From: Fibrobacter sp.
GTDB taxonomy: Bacteria; Fibrobacterota; Fibrobacteria; Fibrobacterales; Fibrobacteraceae
Reading direction: 5' to 3'
Assembly: GCA_017550445.1 (NCBI GenBank)
Contig: JAFZOV010000150.1
Span: forward strand, 1 to 19,533
Length of the DNA: 19,533 nucleotides
How positions within the stretch are numbered: the first letter of the stretch is position 1; the number at the start of each line of letters is the position of its first letter. A program made the position numbers and the translations under genes. Below, piece after piece: positions 1 to 6,154 of the stretch. The notes under the pieces are model-generated. The model worked only from the letters and a program-made list of their open reading frames with translations, made no database searches and was not told the origin of the DNA.

Positions 1-1130
<1,130 letters not shown>

Positions 1131-1234
1131 AGATTAATCCTTTCCGCTAAGCGGGTGTTTGTTACGGGTGCAAAAGTAGAAAATTCGGAGTTCGGAATTC
1201 GGAATTCGGAATTGAAAATACTACATTCTCGGCT
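1131..1234. promoter_or_regulatory. Divergent promoter region between pgi and the HD hydrolase gene
   Basis: This 104-base gap holds start signals for both directions. On the minus strand there is a TACTTT -10-like element (1178-1173) and a strong ribosome site for pgi. On the plus strand TACATT (1222-1227) ends 7 bases before the ATG at 1235, leaving no room for a ribosome site. The expected -35 zones for both directions fall inside the 7-bp repeat array at 1184-1211. The promoter elements are read by eye and have no experimental support here. Confidence 0.5.
1184..1213 (+). repeat. Heptad tandem repeat TTCGGAA, four units (site A)
   Basis: Four consecutive 7-base units occupy 1184-1211: the first is TTCGGAG and the next three are TTCGGAA, followed by a partial TT. 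The unit junctions create GAATTC palindromes. The same degenerate unit occurs in two more four-unit arrays at the other end of the window (18731-18758 and 18829-18856). Here the array sits between two divergent promoters rather than after a stop codon. Confidence 0.85.
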
Positions 1235-1792
1235 ATGGATACTTCAATTCTCGATAAAGCGATTGTTTTTGCGGTCAAGGCGCACCAGGGGGCTGAACGC
1301 AAGGGGAAGGGCTTCCCCTACATTGTGCACCCGATGGAGGCCGTCTCGATCGCCGCCACCATGACCAACGACCAGGAACTTCTGGCCGCCGCGGCGCTGC
1401 ACGATACGGTAGAAGATACCAACGTGACGCTCAAGGACGTGGAACGTGAATTTGGCAAACGCATCGCCGAACTTGTCGAAGCGGAATCGGACATCGAGTT
1501 TGAAGGCAAGAGTCGCCAAGAAAGCTGGCGCCTGCGTAAAGAAGAAGCGATTGAATGCCTCTCTACCGCAGACAACAATGTGAAAATTGTAGCGCTTGCA
1601 GATAAATTAAGCAATATGCGCGCCATTTACCGCGACTACCAGGCGATTGGCGACAAGGTGTGGGACTTGTTCTGTGTCAAGGACAAGGCTTCGCACGAGT
1701 GGCATTTCCGCGGGCTTGCCCGCGCGCTCAAAAGCCTAGAGGCGACCTTTGCTTATAAGGAATTTATCGAATTAATCGATAACGTATTTTAG
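1235..1792 (+). CDS. Single-domain HD hydrolase of the SpoT/MESH1 type (putative small alarmone hydrolase)
   Basis: A 185-residue protein that is essentially only the HD domain found at the N terminus of RelA/SpoT enzymes. The expected metal and catalytic residues are present: H32 in YIVHP, H56-D57 with E60-D61 in LHDTVEDT, and D123 with N127 in ALADKLSNMR. This matches the pattern of MESH1, a Mn-dependent (p)ppGpp 3'-pyrophosphohydrolase that also acts on NADPH in animals. There is no synthetase, TGS or ACT domain, so it could only degrade a nucleotide. The start at 1235 gives the full HD N terminus; no Shine-Dalgarno precedes it, and a TACATT -10-like element ends 7 bases upstream, suggesting a leaderless mRNA. 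It ends convergently toward the Cys-rich gene. The HD fold is secure; the substrate is inferred. Confidence 0.85.
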   Translation: MDTSILDKAIVFAVKAHQGAERKGKGFPYIVHPMEAVSIAATMTNDQELLAAAALHDTVEDTNVTLKDVEREFGKRIAELVEAESDIEFEGKSRQESWRLRKEEAIECLSTADNNVKIVALADKLSNMRAIYRDYQAIGDKVWDLFCVKDKASHEWHFRGLARALKSLEATFAYKEFIELIDNVF

Positions 1793-1797
1793 GTGAA

Positions 1798-1892
1798 TGT
1801 CGTGCCCGACTTGGTCGGGCATCTCCATTTCTATTTAAGCAATAGCGTTTGTTTTCTAAAAAATAGATCCCCGCCTGCGCGGGGATGACAAT
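1798..1892. repeat. Inverted pair of REP-like palindromes (BIME-like element)
   Basis: Two palindromes of the same design lie in opposite orientation. The first (1803-1821) has an 8-bp stem TGCCCGAC/GTCGGGCA with a 3-base loop. The second (1867-1886) has an 8-bp stem ATCCCCGC/GCGGGGAT with a 4-base loop. Read on the minus strand, the second has the same flanks as the first: TGTC before the stem and TCT at its end. Paired inverted palindromes in convergent intergenic space are typical of REP/BIME-type elements. They may also contribute to termination or mRNA stability. Family membership is inferred from pattern only. Confidence 0.6.
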
Positions 1893-1899
1893 GTGAGAA

Positions 1900-1936
1900 A
1901 AGTCCCGGGCATTGCTGCCTGGGACTTCTGTGTTTT
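1900..1936. terminator. Probable bidirectional terminator between convergent genes
   Basis: An 11-bp stem (1900-1910 with 1917-1927, one G-T wobble) encloses a 6-base loop. It is followed by a T-rich tract at 1930-1936 on the plus strand. An AAAA stretch precedes the stem, giving a U run for minus-strand transcripts. It lies 3' of both the HD hydrolase gene (+) and the Cys/His-rich gene (-). Confidence 0.65.
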
Positions 1937-1951
1937 TGAGGGAGTTAATAA

Positions 1952-2695
1952 TTACTGCTGCGGAGGCGGGGGAGGAAGTTCTCCGTGCGGGCCTTCGTGA
2001 TGTCCTTCGTGCGGACCCTTCGGGCCTTTGGGGCCGTGGTGACCTTCTTTCATGCGGTCCTTGAACTTCTTCATCTGTTCCTTATGGAACTGGTTGAACT
2101 TGTCCAGCTGTTCCTTGGAAAGAATCTTGGCGAGTCCTGCCACACCGTTGATGCGGTGTTCGAGCAATGCCTTGTCTGCATCGAGAACCTGTGCCTTGGC
2201 AACATCGATTGCCTTCTGGTCGCCGCTTTCAAGAGCGGCTCCAAGTGCCTTTTCGGCATCATGCTTCTGAGCGCGCAAATCCTTGAAAATGGAATCGCCT
2301 TTAGCGCGGCTTGCTTCGAGGGCGGCCTTCTGTTCCGGCGTCACCTGCAGCAGAGAGTCGATTGCTTCGAGGTTCGGTCCTTTGAAGTTTTTAGGTCCCT
2401 TGCTAAAGTCGCCTTTCGGGCCGTGGCCGTCATGACCGTGCTTTGCGCAGTTCGGGCAATGACAGGGCTGTCCGTTCTTCTCGCAATTGCAAGGCTGGCC
2501 CTTTACGCAGTCGCAGGGGGCGCCCGGTGCGTTCATGGCGCTGTGTTCGCATGGCATGCCGCCTTTCTTGCAACAGGTCATTTCGCCCTTGCTGCAACAG
2601 CAAGAAGAGCATTTGGCGTTGATGTTGCCCAGGAAAAATCCTAAGGCAAGGGCAAGGATTGCGAGGCTTGCCGCGAAGAGTTTGTTTCCGTTCAT
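1952..2695 (-). CDS. Membrane-anchored Cys/His-rich protein with Spy/CpxP-like LTxxQ core (putative metal-binding stress protein)
   Basis: A 247-residue protein with four parts. Residues 5-27 form a hydrophobic signal or anchor helix. Residues 29-83 hold 14 cysteines, including CSSCCC, a CC pair and three CxC motifs in repeats of the form G-x-P-C-[DNH]-C, ending CHCPNC; this is metallothionein-like. Residues from about 108 to 215 are helical and charged, with LQVTPEQKAALEA and ILSKEQLDKF, which resemble the paired LTxxQ motifs of Spy/CpxP/ZraP periplasmic proteins. The tail is rich in His, Gly and Pro and ends in PPPPPQQ. A strong ribosome site (AAAGGAG) precedes the ATG, and the upstream anti-sigma gene ends 4 bases earlier, so it is the third gene of a sigma-factor operon. 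Inferred role: extracytoplasmic metal binding or sensing. It could instead be a chaperone or a thiol-redox buffer. Confidence 0.75.
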   Translation of the reverse strand: MNGNKLFAASLAILALALGFFLGNINAKCSSCCCSKGEMTCCKKGGMPCEHSAMNAPGAPCDCVKGQPCNCEKNGQPCHCPNCAKHGHDGHGPKGDFSKGPKNFKGPNLEAIDSLLQVTPEQKAALEASRAKGDSIFKDLRAQKHDAEKALGAALESGDQKAIDVAKAQVLDADKALLEHRINGVAGLAKILSKEQLDKFNQFHKEQMKKFKDRMKEGHHGPKGPKGPHEGHHEGPHGELPPPPPQQ

Positions 2696-2699
2696 AGTA

Positions 2700-3083
2700 T
2701 TACTCCTTTGTTAAATAGCTGTAACCGACAGTTTCTTCGAGAGTCTCGAATTCGTCGCTAGAATTTCCGAGATTAGAATACCAGCTCAGAACCTCAGAGG
2801 GTGCGGAACTGTTGATAGAAACGTATTCGGTAGAATTGGCCCCGACCTGTTCGATGTTTTGCGTCATCGAAGGCAAAAGGGCCGTAAGTGCCACAAGTGC
2901 AATGCTTGCTGCAAGCGGAATGGCGCTGTACCAGGTTTTGATAGCGATAATATTCTTTTTTGCGGGCGCATCTTGGGTGGCGTTAATGGCCCCTTCCGCG
3001 TCCAGGCGGGCGCAGACTTTTGCCCAGGAATCTTCCCGGGGGGTAAGCCTTTCAAGCTTCGAGAAATCGATTTTGTTAGGCAT
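2700..3083 (-). CDS. Putative anti-sigma factor, single membrane pass
   Basis: A 127-residue protein with a short cytoplasmic N terminus, one strong transmembrane helix at about 51-71 (WYSAIPLAASIALVALTALL) and a short, acidic, serine-rich extracytoplasmic tail. The N terminus contains the pattern LTPREDSWAKVCARLDAE, resembling anti-sigma N-terminal helices. It lacks the HxxxCxxC zinc anti-sigma motif and has only one cysteine (C24). Its start codon overlaps the end of the sigma-factor gene by 8 bases, implying translational coupling, and the Cys/His-rich gene follows after 4 bases. Topology and position support an anti-sigma role; there is no diagnostic motif, so the call rests mainly on context. 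Confidence 0.7.
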   Translation of the reverse strand: MPNKIDFSKLERLTPREDSWAKVCARLDAEGAINATQDAPAKKNIIAIKTWYSAIPLAASIALVALTALLPSMTQNIEQVGANSTEYVSINSSAPSEVLSWYSNLGNSSDEFETLEETVGYSYLTKE

Positions 3084-3621
3084 GGTTCTTACGCTCCTTT
3101 AAATAGTCCTTTACAAAGTGTCTTGCTCGGCTAAGCCTTGCTTTAATGGTTCCTTCGGGCATCTTGTAGATTTCGGCGAGGTCCTTCACATCCAAATCTT
3201 CGGCGTCCTTGAGCCAGAGCATACTGCGGGTTTCTGCCGGGAGTTCTGCTAGGCCCTTTTCCAAGAGTTCTGCGTCAAAATCTTCGTTCTTGGCGTCATC
3301 TTTTCCAAGAATTTCTTCTATAATGACGTCAAGCTTTTCTTCTTCGAGTTCGCGGTGGCGCTTTTGCGCCCTGAGCTTCATCAGGCAGGCGTTTACCGTA
3401 AGCCTAAAAAGCCAAGTGCCCAGCGCCGACTCGCCCCTGAAACTCTGTACGGCTTTTGGGGCCTGCACAAAGACATCCATCAAAATGTCTTCGGCTTCGT
3501 CGCGGTCTTTCATCATCCTAAAGGCAAGATTCAGCACATGGGCGCTATGGGCCTGCCAGAGCAGGCTGAGCGCTTCGCGGCTACCGCCTTTAAGGTGTTG
3601 AAGTATCACTTTTTCGTCCAT
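3076..3621 (-). CDS. ECF-type RNA polymerase sigma factor
   Basis: A sigma-70 family regulator of the extracytoplasmic-function group, 181 residues from the chosen start. Region 2 is visible in DEAEDILMDVFVQAPKAV followed by the GTWLFRLTVNACL block. Region 4 carries the helix-turn-helix LDVKDLAEIYKMPEGTIKAR, ending LSRARHFVKDYL. No region 3 is present, as expected. The ATG at 3621-3619 (MDEKVILQHLKGG) has AAAGGGT about 5 bases upstream; a longer reading frame to 3660 would need a TTG start without a good ribosome site. It leads an operon with the putative anti-sigma factor (8-base overlap) and the Cys/His-rich protein. It probably directs transcription of its own operon and an envelope or metal stress regulon, but no clear autoregulatory promoter was recognised. 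Confidence 0.92.
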   Translation of the reverse strand: MDEKVILQHLKGGSREALSLLWQAHSAHVLNLAFRMMKDRDEAEDILMDVFVQAPKAVQSFRGESALGTWLFRLTVNACLMKLRAQKRHRELEEEKLDVIIEEILGKDDAKNEDFDAELLEKGLAELPAETRSMLWLKDAEDLDVKDLAEIYKMPEGTIKARLSRARHFVKDYLKERKNHA

Positions 3622-3654
3622 TGTACCCTTTAGATGCGTTAAGAAACTGTTCGG

Positions 3655-3692
3655 TTGCAAGAAAATAAAAATTTCTATATTCTGCCCCGTAA
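3655..3692 (+). promoter_or_regulatory. Candidate promoter of the DUF1538-PII operon, very short leader
   Basis: TTGCAA (3655-3660) and TATATT (3676-3681) are separated by 15 bases. The ATG at 3693 begins 11 bases after the -10 element, so the 5' leader would be only a few bases. No Shine-Dalgarno sequence is present in the intervening CTGCCCCGTAA. Spacing is a little short of the usual 17. Confidence 0.45.
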
Positions 3693-5225
3693 ATGGTTAA
3701 AATTTTCTGGGACAAGTTGAAAGAGGCTTTTGCCTCGGTTTTGCCCGTCACACTGATCGTGTTGGCGGTGTCATTTACCCCTCTTGTGGACTTATCCCTT
3801 AAACAGTTGCTCGTTTTTGCCGTTTGTGCCGTATTTTTGGTGGGTGGAATCGGTCTTTTTAACCTGGGTGCCGACCTTGCCATGACCCCGATGGGCGAAC
3901 ATGTGGGTTCGGGCCTTGCCAAGTCGCGTCGTCTGCAGTTGCTCGTTTCGGTGTGTTTTGTGATGGGCGTGCTCATTACCGTTGCTGAACCCGACCTTTC
4001 GGTGCTTGCCGAACAGGTGAAAAATGCGGTGGAACCGACGCTATTGATTGCGACTATCGGTATCGGTGTCGGTCTGTTTTTGGGACTTTCCATTATAAAA
4101 ATCGTATTTAAGCGCGACCTTTCGACGATTATTATCTTCTTTTACATGCTGCTGTTCATGCTGGGCATGCTCATGGTGGGCTTCGGCAAAGACATGTTCG
4201 TGCCGCTGGCGTTTGATTCGGGCGGTGTGACTACGGGTCCGATTACTGTGCCGTTCATCATGGCTTTGGGTGTGGGTGTGGCCGGTGCCATTGGCGGTAA
4301 GAACGCGAATGAGAACAGCTTCGGCTTGATTGCCCTTTGCTCCGTGGGCCCGATTATTGCCCTTATGGGGCTGGTGCTGTTTTCGAAGGGTGACTTGACT
4401 TATCAGCTTTCGGAATCGGCGTATTCTATTGATGCATGCCTCGGCCTGAACTTTTTGCCGACGATAATTGGGGTGGCTAAAGAAGTGTTGGTGGCCCTTG
4501 GCCTTATTGTGGTGTTCTTCTTGTTGTTGCATTTTACGGTGCTTAGGCTGCCGTGGAGCAGGATTGTTCCCATGGCCTTTGGCATTGTATACACGTTCGT
4601 GGGCCTGGTAGTTTTCTTGACGGCGGTAGCTGTTGGCTTTATGCCGATCGGATTTGAGTTGGGCAAGCAACTCTCTGCGATGCCCCGTGCCCTTGTGGTG
4701 GCGGGCTTTGTGCTTGGCATGGTGGTGGTGCTTGCAGAACCGGCAGTACACGTGTTGAACAAACAGGTCGAAGAAGTGACCGGAGGCCTTGTGACCAAGC
4801 GTTCCATGCTGATCGCCCTTTCGGTGGGTGTGGGCCTTTCGATCGGTCTTTCCATGATTCGCATTATTGTAGGGTTCCCGATTATTTATTACCTGATTCC
4901 GGGTTACATTATTTCGCTTGGACTTTCGTTCTTTGTGCCTAAGCTTTATACTGCCATTGCGTTTGACTCCGGTGGTGTGGCGAGCGGTCCCTTGACTTCG
5001 AGCTTTATTCTGCCGCTTGCGATTGGCGCCTGCGCCGGGATCCGCGATGGTGGCGATTCTATTTTGAATTATGCCTTTGGCATTGTGGCGATGGTTGCCA
5101 TGACGCCGCTCATTACCATTCAGGTGTTGGGCTTTAGGGCGATTGTTTCGACGGTGCTCCGTAACCGCATGATGATGCGTCGCATCCAGGATGCCGACGA
5201 CGAACAGATTATTGACTTTATGTAG
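3693..5225 (+). CDS. DUF1538-family polytopic membrane protein (putative PII-regulated transporter)
   Basis: A 510-residue inner-membrane protein of about a dozen hydrophobic segments built from an internal duplication. Each half carries an AEP motif (TVAEPDLSVLAEQV near residue 97; VLAEPAVHVLNKQV near 347). Each also carries a loop motif with Asp-Ser-Gly-Gly (AFDSGGVTTGPITVPFIM near 174; AFDSGGVASGPLTSSFIL near 425). Inverted or tandem halves with paired conserved polar loops are typical of secondary transporters. I recognise the family as DUF1538, for which I know no demonstrated substrate. The two genes that follow encode PII-like proteins, one after 8 bases and the next overlapping by 4. 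PII proteins often gate transporters, as GlnK does AmtB, so transport controlled by them is the natural inference. The ATG has no ribosome site and lies just downstream of a -10-like element. Confidence 0.85.
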   Translation: MVKIFWDKLKEAFASVLPVTLIVLAVSFTPLVDLSLKQLLVFAVCAVFLVGGIGLFNLGADLAMTPMGEHVGSGLAKSRRLQLLVSVCFVMGVLITVAEPDLSVLAEQVKNAVEPTLLIATIGIGVGLFLGLSIIKIVFKRDLSTIIIFFYMLLFMLGMLMVGFGKDMFVPLAFDSGGVTTGPITVPFIMALGVGVAGAIGGKNANENSFGLIALCSVGPIIALMGLVLFSKGDLTYQLSESAYSIDACLGLNFLPTIIGVAKEVLVALGLIVVFFLLLHFTVLRLPWSRIVPMAFGIVYTFVGLVVFLTAVAVGFMPIGFELGKQLSAMPRALVVAGFVLGMVVVLAEPAVHVLNKQVEEVTGGLVTKRSMLIALSVGVGLSIGLSMIRIIVGFPIIYYLIPGYIISLGLSFFVPKLYTAIAFDSGGVASGPLTSSFILPLAIGACAGIRDGGDSILNYAFGIVAMVAMTPLITIQVLGFRAIVSTVLRNRMMMRRIQDADDEQIIDFM

Positions 5226-5233
5226 GGGGCGTT

Positions 5234-5650
5234 GTGGAACTGGAAAAGAGAATCAAGAACAGGGTCTTGCGCACGAACACCCGTGCGAAGATTTCCATGA
5301 ACCGCCTCAAGATTTTGATTACGGTGGTGAGCCGCGCCAAGGCGGACTTTTACATGGACCATATTCAGTCTTTTGGAGTGAATATGCAGATGGTGCTGTT
5401 TGGCCAGGGGACTGCCCCGCGTGAAATTGCTACAGCCATGGGCCTTGCCGATTCGGACCGCGCCGTGATCATTAGCGTGATTGGCGAAAACCAGTTGCAG
5501 GCGGCCCTTGAAAGCCTTGCCGAAAAGTTCAACACCATTGTGGGCGGCAAGGGCATTGCGTATACGATTCCCATGGCAAGCATTATCGGCAAGTCCATCT
5601 TCAATTTCTTAAGCGACAACCGCGATGCGGTACGGAGAAACGAAAAATGA
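5234..5650 (+). CDS. PII-like signalling protein, first of a pair
   Basis: A 138-residue protein with the PII core from about residue 22 (MNRLKILITVVSRAKADFY), a diverged T-loop region (FGQGTAPREIATAMG) and the C-terminal strand block GGKGIAYTIPMASIIG. The canonical T-loop tyrosine of GlnB/GlnK is not evident, so uridylylation is unlikely. The chosen start is the GTG at 5234, preceded by AGGGGG; this adds a basic 21-residue N-terminal extension. An ATG at 5297 (MNRLK) would give a more typical PII length but has a poor ribosome site. The gene follows the DUF1538 gene by 8 bases and overlaps the second PII-like gene by 4 (ATGA). Likely role: sensing nucleotides or a metabolite and modulating the membrane protein. 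Confidence 0.85.
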   Translation: MELEKRIKNRVLRTNTRAKISMNRLKILITVVSRAKADFYMDHIQSFGVNMQMVLFGQGTAPREIATAMGLADSDRAVIISVIGENQLQAALESLAEKFNTIVGGKGIAYTIPMASIIGKSIFNFLSDNRDAVRRNEK

Positions 5651-6045
5651 GCGGATACAATCACGAAGTCATCTTTTGCATTGTGAATACCGGATTCTCT
5701 GAAACCGTGATGGAAGCGGCGAAGGATGCCGGTGCCCGCGGTGGTACCATTCTGAATGCCCGCGGTACGGCGAACAAGGAAGCCGAATCGTTTTTCCACA
5801 TTGCGATTCAGCCCGAAAAAGAAATCGTGATGATTCTGGTGGATGCAAAGATTAAGGATGCCGTGCTCCATGCCCTTTACCAGAAGGCTGGGCTTGACAC
5901 CATGGGGCAGGGTATTGCGTTCTCGCTCCCGGTAGACAACGTGGTGGGACTTACTCCGTGGAAGGCGGAAGTCAAGGCCGCCGAAGAAGCTGCAGAAAAG
6001 GCAGCTAAGATTGTGGAAGCTGCCGAAGAAAACGCCAAGAAATAA
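5647..6045 (+). CDS. PII-like signalling protein, second of a pair, with an Ala/Glu-rich helical tail
   Basis: A 132-residue PII-superfamily protein. It opens with the strand HEVIFCIVNTGFSETVMEAA, then the T-loop entrance ARGGTILNARGT, a beta hairpin (EKEIVMILVDA) and the C-terminal block MGQGIAFSLPVDNVVGL. The last roughly 25 residues are an Ala/Glu/Lys-rich predicted helix not found in GlnB. It differs strongly from its neighbour, so this is not a recent duplication; the two may form separate trimers or a mixed one. Its ATG overlaps the stop of the first PII gene (ATGA), and GGAG about 9 bases upstream serves as ribosome site. Membership in the PII superfamily is well supported; the ligand is unknown. 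Confidence 0.87.
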   Translation: MSGYNHEVIFCIVNTGFSETVMEAAKDAGARGGTILNARGTANKEAESFFHIAIQPEKEIVMILVDAKIKDAVLHALYQKAGLDTMGQGIAFSLPVDNVVGLTPWKAEVKAAEEAAEKAAKIVEAAEENAKK

Positions 6046-6085
6046 TTGACGTTTGTGTAAACTTTAAACAATTTTGTATAAAATA

Positions 6086-6119
6086 GGGCCAGAATATTTG
6101 ATGTTCGGGCCCATTTTGT
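6086..6119 (+). terminator. Weak terminator after the PII pair
   Basis: A 5-bp stem GGGCC (6086-6090) with GGCCC (6108-6112) encloses a 17-base AT-rich loop and is followed by ATTTTGT. The long loop and short stem make it a weak candidate. Nothing stronger is seen between 6046 and 6154. Confidence 0.3.
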
Positions 6120-6141
6120 CAATGACCGGTTGACATTATTT

Positions 6142-6154
6142 TATTATTAACCAT
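6142..6154 (+). promoter_or_regulatory. -10 element adjacent to the start codon of the spermidine-synthase-like gene
   Basis: TATTAT (6142-6147) is followed by 7 bases (TAACCAT) and then the ATG at 6155. No ribosome site is present, so transcription would begin at or beside the start codon. A perfect TTGACA at 6130-6135 lies too close to act as the -35 for this element. Confidence 0.4.

Noticed and set aside
1985..2644. 219-codon plus-strand frame opposite the Cys/His-rich gene
   Set aside because: It mirrors a gene with signal peptide, LTxxQ motifs, ribosome site and operon context; its own product shows no coherent domain.
3629..3655. Possible ECF-type autoregulatory promoter (GAAC ... TCTAA on the minus strand) before the sigma gene
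   Set aside because: The spacing between the two elements is about four bases shorter than in known sigma-E-type promoters, so I do not claim it.
3622..3660. Longer sigma-factor start at a TTG (3660)
   Set aside because: The ATG at 3621 has AAAGGGT at proper spacing and begins at the usual ECF N terminus; the TTG has no ribosome site and would overlap the divergent promoter.
6130..6135. Perfect TTGACA just upstream of the 6155 gene as its -35 element
   Set aside because: The matching -10 would fall over the start codon itself, so transcription would begin inside the coding region; probably coincidence, or part of an unrecognised signal.
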